Below, piece by piece: positions 35,137 to 43,330 of a stretch of 64,000 nt of DNA (within the stretch, counting starts at the first letter, position 1; every line of letters starts with the position of its first letter). The position numbers and the translations under genes were made by a program. Below the pieces are notes generated by a model. It saw nothing but the letters and a program-made list of their open reading frames with translations. It ran no database searches and was not told the origin of the DNA. The stretch is from Prauserella salsuginis (GTDB lineage: Bacteria > Actinomycetota > Actinomycetes > Mycobacteriales > Pseudonocardiaceae): positions 372,001 to 436,000 of the forward strand of contig NZ_JANBBF010000012.1 of assembly GCF_024648885.1 (NCBI RefSeq), given 5' to 3'.

Positions 35137-36581
35137 TGGGTACGCACACGACGACGTCGCCGGCGGGGCGGGATGCGGCGGCCGCCACCGCCGAGCTCGG
35201 AGCGTGGGTCTCGCAACTGGACCCCGCTGCCGTGCCGGCCACCGTCGTCGACCGTCTCGGCCTCGTGGTGCTCGACGTCGTCGGCGTGGCCGCCGTCGGC
35301 GCGAGGACCGCCGATCACCGGGCGCTGCGGCACGCCTGGGCCGCACCGGCAGGGCCCGCGCCCCTGTTCGGCACCGGCGAGACCGCACCGGTGGACACCT
35401 CCGCGTGGCTGAACGCCGTGGCGATGGCGTGCCTCGAACTCGACGAGGGCAACAAATACGCCAAGGGTCATCCGGCGGTGCACGGCTTTCCCGCCGTGCT
35501 CGCCTTGGCTGCCGAGCGCGACGCCTCCGGCGACGACACCGCCGCGGCGCTGTTGGCCGCCTACGAGGTGGCGGCCCGGTTCGGCCGGGCGACCGGCCTG
35601 CGTGCGGGCGCGCACCCGCACGGAAACTGGGGCGTCGCGGGCGCGGCGGCAGGATGCGCCCGGCTGCTCGGCCTCGGCCCGGGTGCGTGCGCCGCCGCCA
35701 TCGACACCGGAGCCGGGATGCCGATTGCGGGGCACTTCGACTCCGCGACGACCGGCAACCCGGTGCGGGACGCCTGGCTCGGGGCCGCCAACACCTCCGG
35801 CCTCGCCGCAGCGCGGATGGCAGCCGCGGGTGTCGCCCGCAACACCGGCACCGCAGCGCTGTCACTCGGGTCGCTGCTGGGCGAGTTCGACCCCCGCGAG
35901 CTCACGGCCGGGCTCGGTACGCGCTGGGACATGACGGCCGGATACTTCAAGCGGCACGCGTCGTGCTCGTTCACGCATCCGGCCGCGGACGCGATTCTCG
36001 AGCTCGCCGACGGCAGGCCCATCGCCGACGTGCGCGTCGAGACGCACGCGCTGGGCGCAGGCCTGTCCGGAACGGACTGGGACAACCGGCTGTCGGCGAT
36101 GTTCTCGACGCCGTTCGTGGTCGCGGCGGCGGCCCTCGACGGTGCCGTCGGCCCGCAGACCTACACCCGCCACCGGCAGGCCGATTCGCGGCTGCGGGAG
36201 CTCGCCCGCCGGGTGACCGTCGTCGCCGCCGACGACCTCACCGCTCGCCTGCCTGCGGAACGGGCTACCCGCGTGACCGTGCGCTACGCCGACGGCGACA
36301 CCCGCACCGCGGAGGTGCCCAATCCGGTCGGCGACGCCGATCACCGCCCGTTCGACCGCGACGCCGTCACCGAACTGCTCCGCGGCTGGCTCGGCGACGA
36401 CGACCTGCTCGACCGGTTGGTGGCGTTCAGCACGCGCTTCGCCGCGTCGCCGCGGGTGGGCGAGGCGCTGCGCGGACTCGCCCATGTCCCGGACGGCACC
36501 ACCCCGGACGGCACCACCCCGCAGAACACGGCCCCGGACAACACGGCCCCGGACAACACGGCCCCGGACAAGGAGGAATGA
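35136..36581 (+). CDS. MmgE/PrpD-family protein 2 with repetitive C-terminal tail
   Basis: 481 aa; ATG 35136 overlaps the livF stop by 1 nt (TGATG). Family signatures: CLELDEGNKYAKGHPAVHG near 100, DAWLGAANTSGLAAARMAA near 205, and FKRHASCSFTHPAADAIL near 268. It is clearly different in sequence from the paralogue at 25932. The C-terminus ends in a low-complexity tail of TTPDG/TAPDN repeats. Its position directly after the importer suggests it acts early on the imported compound. Confidence 0.83.
   Translation: MGTHTTTSPAGRDAAAATAELGAWVSQLDPAAVPATVVDRLGLVVLDVVGVAAVGARTADHRALRHAWAAPAGPAPLFGTGETAPVDTSAWLNAVAMACLELDEGNKYAKGHPAVHGFPAVLALAAERDASGDDTAAALLAAYEVAARFGRATGLRAGAHPHGNWGVAGAAAGCARLLGLGPGACAAAIDTGAGMPIAGHFDSATTGNPVRDAWLGAANTSGLAAARMAAAGVARNTGTAALSLGSLLGEFDPRELTAGLGTRWDMTAGYFKRHASCSFTHPAADAILELADGRPIADVRVETHALGAGLSGTDWDNRLSAMFSTPFVVAAAALDGAVGPQTYTRHRQADSRLRELARRVTVVAADDLTARLPAERATRVTVRYADGDTRTAEVPNPVGDADHRPFDRDAVTELLRGWLGDDDLLDRLVAFSTRFAASPRVGEALRGLAHVPDGTTPDGTTPQNTAPDNTAPDNTAPDKEE
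36489..36570 (+). repeat. In-frame 15-nt repeats encoding TTPDG/TAPDN
   Basis: The last 25 codons of the MmgE/PrpD gene are repeated units of GGCACCACCCCGGAC and AACACGGCCCCGGAC type, two of the first and four of the second. This is a recent expansion, and the tail lies outside the family fold. Confidence 0.85.
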
Positions 36582-36586
36582 GCGTG

Positions 36587-37255
36587 ATGCGCGCGTTCGC
36601 CGTGACCCCGATCCACCTGCCCGACGAGGAGATCAGCAGGCGGCAGGACCGGTACGACCGGCTGGCACCGCCGGGGTTCGAGATCGTGTTGCGTGACGTC
36701 GGGACGGCGGCACCGGCGGCGCTGGACACCGACGCGGCCGTGCGCGCGTCCGAACGGGCCGTCGAATCCGCGCTGGACGCGGCGCTGGCGGACCGGACCG
36801 CGGGCTGGGATCTGGCGTTTCCCGACTGTGTGCTGGACCCGGCCGTGCCCGACGGTGTCGGCACCGACGGCGCGGCCACCGCGGGCCCGGCGGTGCACGG
36901 CCTACTGAAGCTCTCGGCCGGTTTCCTCGCCGCCCGTGGCGAGCGGTTCGGCGCGGTGGTCCGCAACGAGGCGATCGGCGCGGAACTCACCCGGCGGCTC
37001 GCGGCGTACGGTCTGGTGGCGTACTCGGCGGGTGTCGAGGTGCTGGACCTGCCGTTCGACGCCATCGCCGACACCGCCACCTGGAACGCCGCGCTCGGCG
37101 GGGCGGTGACCCGGCTCGCCGAGCGCGGAGCCACCGCGGTGCTCAACGGCTGTTCCGCGGTGGACGTCGAACCCGCCGACCTGGCCGCGCGCATCGTCGA
37201 CCCGACCGCGCTCGCGCTGCGGTTGCTGACCGTGGAAGGAGCACCGACCGCATGA
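36587..37255 (+). CDS. Asp/Glu racemase-superfamily protein
   Basis: 222 aa from ATG 36587, 10 nt after AGGAGG (36571-36576). ATG 36578 overlaps the previous stop but would lie 1 nt from the ribosome site; GTG 36584 is also possible. It has the two cysteine positions of this superfamily, Cys in LAFPDCVLDP near 81 and Cys in VLNGCSAVD near 187, each followed by small residues. Relatives include aspartate, glutamate and hydantoin racemases, maleate isomerase and arylmalonate decarboxylase. In this operon it could invert or isomerise the imported acid or amide. Confidence 0.72.
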   Translation: MRAFAVTPIHLPDEEISRRQDRYDRLAPPGFEIVLRDVGTAAPAALDTDAAVRASERAVESALDAALADRTAGWDLAFPDCVLDPAVPDGVGTDGAATAGPAVHGLLKLSAGFLAARGERFGAVVRNEAIGAELTRRLAAYGLVAYSAGVEVLDLPFDAIADTATWNAALGGAVTRLAERGATAVLNGCSAVDVEPADLAARIVDPTALALRLLTVEGAPTA

Positions 37256-38649
37256 CCGGTCCCGACCCGACCGAGACCGAGGGGCCCGACCTCGTCGTCG
37301 CCGGTGCCGGCGGCGGCCTCGCCGGCGCGCTGCGCGCGGCCGAACACGGGCTGAGCGTGCTCGTGGTCGAGGCGAGTGAGCACTTCCGCAGGGGCAACAA
37401 CACGTCGATGTCCACGGCGATGTTCCCCGGGGCCGGCTCGCGCTGGCAGGCAGATGCGGGGATCGACGACGGGCCGGAACGGTTCGTCGCCGACATCATG
37501 GCCAAGACCCACGGCACCGCGGATCCGCGGCTGGCCAGGACACTGGCCGGGATCAGCGCGCCGCTCGTGGAATGGCTGGCCGATTCGGCGGGGCTGCCGC
37601 TGTCGCTGGTCACCGACTTCAACTATCCCGGGCACGCCGTCCCGCGTTGCCACACCATCCCGGGCAGGCACGGCTCCGGGGTGATCGACCATCTCGCCCG
37701 CACCGTCACCGAACATCCGGACGTCGAACTGCTGGCGCCTGCGCGGCTGACCGACGTCCGCCTCGACGGCGAGGGCGCGGTCCGTGCGGTGGCCGTGCGG
37801 TACCCCGACGGCACGGAGGAGGAGATCCCGACTCGTGCGGTGCTGCTCGCCACGAACGGCTTCGGTGCCGACCGTGGTCTCGTGGCCGAGCACCTGTCCG
37901 AGATCGCCGGGGCGCTGTACCAGGGCGGGGAGAACTCGCTCGGCGACGCACTGCGGATCGGCGGGAAGCTCGGTGCCGCATCCGGATTCCTCGACGCCTA
38001 CCAGGGACACGGCGCGGTCGGGGCCAAATCCGGCACGCTCGTCGGGTGGGCGACGATCATCCACGGCGGTGTGCTCGTCGACCTCGACGGCAGGCGCTTC
38101 GGCGACGAGACACGCGGCTACTCGGAGTACGCCGCGGAACTCGCCGCCCGCCGCGGCTCGACCGGGTGGATCGTCCTCGACGAGACGATCTATCAGCAGT
38201 GCCTGCCGTTCCGCGATTTCCAGGACAACGTCGACGCGGGCGCGATCGTGTGGGGCGCCGACGCCGCGGAGCTGGCCGAGGTGACCGGCCTGCCCGCCGA
38301 GTCGCTCGCCGCCGAGCTCGCCGACAGCGCGGCGGCGGCGCGCGGTGAACGCACCGACCGATTCGGCAGGACGAACTGGGAGCGTCCGCTGACGGGCAGG
38401 CTCGCCGCGGTCCGGGTCGTGCCCGCGCTGTTCCACACGCAAGGGGGCCTGCTGGTCGACGAGCGTGCGGCGGTCGTCGACGCCGCCGACCGGCCCATCC
38501 CAGGTCTGTACGCCGCAGGGGGTGCCGCGGCCGGGATCTCGGGCCGCGGCGCCGCCGGTTATCTGCCGGGCAACGGGCTGCTGCCGGCGTTCGGCCTGTC
38601 CTGGCTGGCCGCCGACGACGTGGCCCTCCGGTATTCGCACACGCAGTAA
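37252..38649 (+). CDS. FAD-binding dehydrogenase (fumarate reductase/ketosteroid dehydrogenase-type)
   Basis: 465 aa, ATG overlapping the racemase stop. N-terminal FAD motif VVAGAGGGLAGALRAAEHG, then VEASEHFRRGNNT, an ATNGFG motif near 200, and the C-terminal FAD-binding part HTQGGLLVDERAAV...PGLYAAGGAAAGISG...YLPGNGL (shown in pieces). Members introduce or reduce a C=C bond next to a carbonyl. No signal peptide or heme domain is visible, so it is cytoplasmic and uses another acceptor. Confidence 0.85.
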   Translation: MTGPDPTETEGPDLVVAGAGGGLAGALRAAEHGLSVLVVEASEHFRRGNNTSMSTAMFPGAGSRWQADAGIDDGPERFVADIMAKTHGTADPRLARTLAGISAPLVEWLADSAGLPLSLVTDFNYPGHAVPRCHTIPGRHGSGVIDHLARTVTEHPDVELLAPARLTDVRLDGEGAVRAVAVRYPDGTEEEIPTRAVLLATNGFGADRGLVAEHLSEIAGALYQGGENSLGDALRIGGKLGAASGFLDAYQGHGAVGAKSGTLVGWATIIHGGVLVDLDGRRFGDETRGYSEYAAELAARRGSTGWIVLDETIYQQCLPFRDFQDNVDAGAIVWGADAAELAEVTGLPAESLAAELADSAAAARGERTDRFGRTNWERPLTGRLAAVRVVPALFHTQGGLLVDERAAVVDAADRPIPGLYAAGGAAAGISGRGAAGYLPGNGLLPAFGLSWLAADDVALRYSHTQ

Positions 38650-38661
38650 GGAGAACGACAG

Positions 38662-40131
38662 ATGGCGACGACGGAACTGCTCATCACCGATGTCCGGGTG
38701 GTGCGCCCCGACGATCCCGACAACGCGACGCCGGCGACGACCGACATCGCGGTCAACGACGGCACGATCGTGCGCGTCGCAAGTGGACAGTCGCGTGAGG
38801 ACGCCGCGACCGTCGTCGACGGCCGCGGCCTGCTGGCGTTCCCCGGAGTGGTGGACGCGCATCAACACTGGGGCATCTACAACGAACTGCCCGCCGACAC
38901 GCGCACGGAGAGCCGCGCGAGCGCGCAGGGCGGTGTGACGACGGCGTTGACGTACATGCGCACCGGCCAGTACTACCTCAACAAGGGCGGACCGTACCGC
39001 GAGTTCTTCCCCGAGGTGCTCTCGGCCGCGTCGGGGAACGCCTACGTGGACTACGCCTTCCACCTTACACCGATGATGTCGCAGCACATCGACGAGATCC
39101 CGTATCTGGTCGAGGAGCACGGCGTCACGTCGTTCAAGATCTTCATGTTCTACGGCAGTCACGGTCTCCACGGCCGGTCGGCGAGCCAGAGCGAGTTCCT
39201 CATGACACCGCCGGAGGAGCGTTACGACCTGGCGCACTTCGAGTTCGTCATGCGCGGCGTCCAGGCGGCCCGCGAGGCGCTTCCCGACTACGCCGATCAT
39301 CTCTCGTTGTCGCTGCACTGCGAGACGGCGGAGATCATGACCGCCTACACCAAGCTCGTCGAGCAGGACCCGTCGTTGTCCGGACTGCGCGCCTACAGCC
39401 GGTCGCGTCCGCCGCACTCGGAGGGGCTTGCGGTGACGATCGCGTCGTACCTGGCCCACGAGACCGGCCTGCCGAACATCAACCTGCTGCACCTGTCGTC
39501 GGAGAAGGCGCTCGACGCGGCACTGCGGATGGCGAAGACGTTCCCGCACGTGGATTTCCGGCGGGAGATCACGGTCGGCCACCTGCTGGCCGACGTGGAC
39601 ACCGCCAGCGGCATCGGCGGCAAGGTGAACCCGCCGTTGCGGGAACGGGAGGACGTCGAGGCGCTGTGGCGGCACGTGCTGGCCGACGAGGTCGACTGGG
39701 TCGTCAGCGATCACGCGTGCTGCAAGGACGAGCTGAAGTTCGGTGAGGACCGTGACGACGTGTTCGTCGCCAAGTCCGGGTTCGGCGGCGCCGAGTACCT
39801 GCTGCCCGGCCTGGTCGGCGAGGGCGCCAAGCGTGGCCTGTCCCCGCAGCGCGTCGCGAAGCTGACGTCGTGGAATCCGGCCCGGCGCTACGGACTGCTC
39901 ACCAAAGGCACGATCGCCGAGGGTTACGACGCCGACATCGCGCTCGTCGACCCGACGGCCTCGTGGACGGTGCGCGCGGCCGATTCGGAATCCACGCAGG
40001 AGTACACGCCGTTCGAAGGCTTCGACATGACGGCGAGGGTCACCGACACCTTCGTGCGCGGCCACCATGTGTTCGCCGACGGCAAGATTCAGGGCGACCC
40101 GGTGGGCCGGTATCTGGCGCGCGGTCGTTGA
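38662..40131 (+). CDS. Hydantoinase/dihydropyrimidinase-like cyclic amidohydrolase
   Basis: 489 aa; ATG 38662 has AAGGAG 8-10 nt upstream. Binuclear metal ligands of the amidohydrolase family: HxH as His67-Gln-His69 (VVDAHQHWG), a carbamylatable Lys in VTSFKIFMFYGS near 157, His in LSLHCET near 214, His in NLLHLSS near 274, and Asp in VVSDHACC near 350. The end has SWNPARRYGLLTKGTIAEGYDADI, common to this class. It opens cyclic amides or imides. This gene gives the strongest hint that the substrate of the locus has, or is converted to, a cyclic amide. Confidence 0.85.
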   Translation: MATTELLITDVRVVRPDDPDNATPATTDIAVNDGTIVRVASGQSREDAATVVDGRGLLAFPGVVDAHQHWGIYNELPADTRTESRASAQGGVTTALTYMRTGQYYLNKGGPYREFFPEVLSAASGNAYVDYAFHLTPMMSQHIDEIPYLVEEHGVTSFKIFMFYGSHGLHGRSASQSEFLMTPPEERYDLAHFEFVMRGVQAAREALPDYADHLSLSLHCETAEIMTAYTKLVEQDPSLSGLRAYSRSRPPHSEGLAVTIASYLAHETGLPNINLLHLSSEKALDAALRMAKTFPHVDFRREITVGHLLADVDTASGIGGKVNPPLREREDVEALWRHVLADEVDWVVSDHACCKDELKFGEDRDDVFVAKSGFGGAEYLLPGLVGEGAKRGLSPQRVAKLTSWNPARRYGLLTKGTIAEGYDADIALVDPTASWTVRAADSESTQEYTPFEGFDMTARVTDTFVRGHHVFADGKIQGDPVGRYLARGR

Positions 40132-40138
40132 GCACTCC

Positions 40139-40183
40139 GGCCACGGGCGGGCGCCGGATCAGCTCCGGTGCCCGCCCGTGGCC
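40139..40183. terminator. 19-bp hairpin overlapping the IclR stop codon
   Basis: 40139-40157 (GGCCACGGGCGGGCGCCGG) pairs with 40165-40183 with a single mismatch; the loop is 7 nt. The complement of the IclR stop codon (40159-40161) is in the loop and the right arm encodes the last IclR residues. Bidirectional terminator for the convergent amidohydrolase and IclR genes. Confidence 0.75.
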
Positions 40184-41016
40184 TTTCCGTTGGCCCAGTT
40201 CCGGATGATCTCGGCGGTGGCATCGCGCACAAGAGTCCGGTAACGGTCGATCTTCTCCGGCGTGAATCGGTACTCGGGGCCGCAGACACTGATCGCGCCG
40301 TGCACCTCTCCGTCGGGTGTGACGAGCGCGGCGGCGACGGAACCGGCGCCGCTCTGCCGTTCGCCGAGGGACACTGCGACGCCGTCGGAGCCGATGGCGT
40401 CGAGCTGCTGGCGCAGGGTGGCCGGGTCGGTGACGGTGCGGTCGGTCAGCGCGCCGAGGTCTCCGGCGAGGATCTCCTCGCGGCGCCACTCCGGCAGCTG
40501 CGCGAGGATGGCCTTGCCCGACGAGCCGGCGTGCAGCGGGAACCGGGTGCCGATGTCGACCGTCATCTTGATCTCGGCACGGCTCTCGAACTGCTCGAGG
40601 TACACGCGTTCGTCGCCGACCAGTCCGGACAGTGTCGTGGTTTCGCCGGTCTCGTCACGGAGGCGCCGGAGAACCGGCGCGGCCGCGGTCTTGGCGTCGA
40701 ACCGGCGAAGCGCGCTGGCCCCGAGTGCGACGGCGGCGGGACCGAGCCGGTATCCGGTCACGCCGGGCGTGGTGGCCAGTACGTCCCGCGACACGAGCGA
40801 CTGCAGGATGCGGTACACGACGGCCTTGGAAATGCCGAGTTTGCGGCTGATGGTGCTGACGCCCAGATACTCGGGACCGCCGGTGAACAGCAGCAGCACG
40901 TCGGCGACCCGCGCGGCGGCCTCGGTCCCGGTGCCGCCCTGGGGTGGCACGGCGTGCTGTGAGGGCGGGTGTTGTGAGGACGTCTGCGGTGAGGACGGCA
41001 CAGTGCGTTCGGCCAC
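40159..41016 (-). CDS. IclR-family transcriptional regulator
   Basis: 285 aa from GTG 41014-41016. Residues 35-95 are the winged helix (RVADVLLLFTGGPEYLGVS, KLGISKAVVYRILQSLVSR), and the rest is the IclR effector domain (LPEWRREEILAGDLG, ISVCGPEYRFTPEKI). The first 33 residues are Pro/Ser/Gln-rich. It ends the catabolic locus and has a perfect IclR-like palindrome 97 bp upstream, so it is probably autoregulated and controls the importer operon. Confidence 0.9.
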   Translation of the reverse strand: MAERTVPSSPQTSSQHPPSQHAVPPQGGTGTEAAARVADVLLLFTGGPEYLGVSTISRKLGISKAVVYRILQSLVSRDVLATTPGVTGYRLGPAAVALGASALRRFDAKTAAAPVLRRLRDETGETTTLSGLVGDERVYLEQFESRAEIKMTVDIGTRFPLHAGSSGKAILAQLPEWRREEILAGDLGALTDRTVTDPATLRQQLDAIGSDGVAVSLGERQSGAGSVAAALVTPDGEVHGAISVCGPEYRFTPEKIDRYRTLVRDATAEIIRNWANGKATGGHRS

Positions 41017-41053
41017 GACATCGTTTCTGTTGGAGGAATAGGTGGGTCAAGTG

Positions 41054-41127
41054 TCCCACCAGGCGAAATTGACGGTCAAGCAGGATCACTAACGGGTGAT
41101 AACGAACGAATGTTCCGCCAGGCGGAA
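41054..41127. promoter_or_regulatory. IclR operator pair (TTCCGCCAGGCGGAA and a degenerate copy)
   Basis: TTCCGCCAGGCGGAA at 41113-41127 is a perfect 7+1+7 palindrome. TCCCACCAGGCGAAA at 41054-41068 matches it at 12 of 15 positions. Both lie upstream of the IclR start (41016), 59 bp apart. The remaining sequence to 41295 (41128-41295) shows no gene or other structure that I can support. Confidence 0.6.
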
Positions 41128-41295
41128 TGCAGGAGTGGGTTTGCTTCCGTCCGTCGCCCGGTCGCCGCCTCCCACCGACGCGCCGTGCGTGACTGCGCCC
41201 TCGGGTGTGTGCTGCGACTCGGGCCGTCGCCCTGTGTGCCCGCGCGACGTTGTGGTCCGGACATTCCGGCGTCGCGATCGCCGCGGGCGCGGGGT

Positions 41296-42213
41296 TCAGC
41301 CGAGGATACGGGTCAGCTCGGCGAGGAGCCTGCGTGCGCGCTCGAGGTCGACGGTGTCGGCGCCGGTGTTTCCCGGCTCGCGGTCACCGCGTGTGACGTC
41401 GCCGCCGGTGTCGCCGTCCTCGCCAGCGTCACGGCCATCGTCGGCAGCGGAGTGTCCGGTGTCGACCGCGTCGAGGCGCAGCGTCTCCATGGACTCGGAG
41501 ACGTCGATGTCGAACACCACGCGGTCGGCGCGGTGCCAGGCGCTGAACCATTCGAGAGGACGGTCGTGCTGATCGGTCGTGCCGCCTTCGAGCAGCAGCA
41601 GCGGGTCACCGGTGGCCGTGGCGAGCGCGTCGGCGAGGCGCTCGTCGGCCGCCACGGCGTGGACCTGCCGCCTGCCGCGCATCGGGCGCAGGTCGTAGCT
41701 CCGGGCCAACAGCCGGTGCAGGGAGGCGTCGGTGAGGTGCTCGGCGCGCAGGCCAGGCACGCGGTCGGCGGGCAGCCAGGTGCGCACATAGGACAGCGGG
41801 TCGCCGTCGACGAGCCGGATCCGTTCGATCCGGATCGTGTCGTCGGTGCCGAGGAAGTCGCGCCCGCCGGGCGGCGGTGGTGCAGGGGAGAGGTCGCGGA
41901 TCGTCGTGCGCAGTTGGTGGCCGCGTCGTGCGAACTGGTCGAACATGCCGGTGGCGCGCTGCACCAGGCGGCGGTACTCGGCGGGCGGTGCGACGATCGT
42001 CGGCCTGCCCTGCCTGCGGATCACCAGACCGTCCCCGGCGAGACCGGCGACGGCCTGGCGCACGACGCTGCGCGCGACGCCGAACCGCTCGCACAGTGCC
42101 GCTTCGCTCGGCAGGGCCTCGCCCGGCGGGAGGTCGTGGCCGAGGATCTCCTGGCGCAACGTGTCCGCGACCTGCTGGTGCAGCGGTGCGCGAGTGCTGC
42201 GGTCGACGCCCAT
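41296..42213 (-). CDS. GntR-family regulator with UTRA domain
   Basis: 305 aa; ATG 42211-42213. The GntR winged helix is at residues 5-75 (PLHQQVADTLRQEILG, LPSEAALCERFGVARSVVRQAVAGL), and the UTRA ligand domain at 85-245 (IRIERIRLVDGDPLSYVRTWLP). The C-terminal 60 residues are acidic with many Asp/Gly, then a short helix. It is the last gene of the acid-sugar operon and most likely its repressor, sensing an acid-sugar phosphate. Confidence 0.88.
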   Translation of the reverse strand: MGVDRSTRAPLHQQVADTLRQEILGHDLPPGEALPSEAALCERFGVARSVVRQAVAGLAGDGLVIRRQGRPTIVAPPAEYRRLVQRATGMFDQFARRGHQLRTTIRDLSPAPPPPGGRDFLGTDDTIRIERIRLVDGDPLSYVRTWLPADRVPGLRAEHLTDASLHRLLARSYDLRPMRGRRQVHAVAADERLADALATATGDPLLLLEGGTTDQHDRPLEWFSAWHRADRVVFDIDVSESMETLRLDAVDTGHSAADDGRDAGEDGDTGGDVTRGDREPGNTGADTVDLERARRLLAELTRILG

Positions 42214-42274
42214 GACGGAGCAGTCTACGAAGCCGGCGTGGCCCAGCAGTGGCAGGCCGGCGAGGCCGTGCCGG

Positions 42275-43330
42275 TCACGACGCCGACCCGGTCCGCGCCG
42301 TCTCCCACACCTGATGCCAGCCGGGCGCGAGCTCGGCGGCGCGGCGCGCGGCGAGTACCAGGCTGGCCTCGCGTGCGATGCCCTTACCCGCGATGTCGAA
42401 CGCCGTGCCGTGGTCGACCGAGACACGCACCACGGGCAGACCGACCGTGATGTTCACGCCGTCGTCGCCGTACACCGCCTTGAACGGGGCGTGCCCCTGG
42501 TCGTGGTAGCAGACGACGACGAAGCGCCACTTTCCGTTGACGGCCTGGGGGATGAGCGCGTCGGCGGGCAGCGGTCCGACGGCGTTGACACCGGCGGCCC
42601 TGGCACGTTGCACGGCCGGTTCGAGCACGTCGGCGTCCTCGTCGCCGAAGAGCCGGTTCTCGCCCGCGTGCGGGTTCAGCCCCGCGACACCGATGGGTTC
42701 GTCCGGGCTGCCGAGGGCACCGGCGAACGAACCGACGAGCCGGAGCACGTTGTCGGTGCGCTCGGCGTCGATGCCGCTGATCGCGTCCCGCAGCGATACG
42801 TGCGTCGTGAGGTGGAAGAAGTACAGCTCGCCGGCCGACAGGACGAGGCTGAAGTTGTCGACGCCGAACTCGTGCGCGAGCAACTCGGTGTGGCCGGGCC
42901 AGTTGTGTCCGCCCGCGTGCATCGCGGCTTTGTTGAGCGGCGCCGTGACGATGCCGTCGACCTCGCCCGCGCGTGCGAGTGCGCACGCGCGCATCACGAA
43001 CCGCGCCGCGCCGTCTCCGGCATCGGGGCTGAGTTCGCCGTACGGCACGTGACCGAGTGACGGTCCTTCCTGGACGACCTCGATGATCCCGGGGTCGTTC
43101 GTCGCATCGGCGGGACGGCCGACGGTGCGCACGACGGCCGGGTCGAGGCCGAGGACGTCGGTGACCGCGCGGCGCAGGGCGTCGGCGTCACCGATGACGA
43201 CGGGACGGCAGATGCTGCGGAGCTCATCATGGGCCAGCAGGGTCCGCGCCGTGATCTCGGGCCCGATGCCCGCGACATCGCCGAGCGTGAGGGCGAGGGT
43301 CGGCACGTGTGGCTGCGTTGCAGCGGTCAA
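42275..43330 (-). CDS. pdxA2: PdxA2-like four-carbon acid phosphate dehydrogenase (TTG start)
   Basis: 351 aa. The start is TTG at 43328-43330, supported by AAGGAG 6-7 nt upstream and overlap with the kinase stop. PdxA-family motifs: TLGDVAGIGPEI at the N-terminus, GIVTAPLNKAAMHAGG, NWPGHTELLA (metal-binding His), GLNPHAGENRLFGDE and YHDQGHAPFKAVYG. PdxA makes vitamin B6 precursor, but its PdxA2 branch oxidises D-threonate or erythronate 4-phosphate with decarboxylation to dihydroxyacetone phosphate. Coupling to a DUF1537-type kinase supports the second role. Confidence 0.87.
   Translation of the reverse strand: MTAATQPHVPTLALTLGDVAGIGPEITARTLLAHDELRSICRPVVIGDADALRRAVTDVLGLDPAVVRTVGRPADATNDPGIIEVVQEGPSLGHVPYGELSPDAGDGAARFVMRACALARAGEVDGIVTAPLNKAAMHAGGHNWPGHTELLAHEFGVDNFSLVLSAGELYFFHLTTHVSLRDAISGIDAERTDNVLRLVGSFAGALGSPDEPIGVAGLNPHAGENRLFGDEDADVLEPAVQRARAAGVNAVGPLPADALIPQAVNGKWRFVVVCYHDQGHAPFKAVYGDDGVNITVGLPVVRVSVDHGTAFDIAGKGIAREASLVLAARRAAELAPGWHQVWETARTGSAS

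Noticed and set aside
36427-40068. 1213-aa open frame on the reverse strand
   Set aside because: It is a shadow of four genuine forward genes with clear family motifs; its translation is Arg/His/Gly-rich and has no family pattern.
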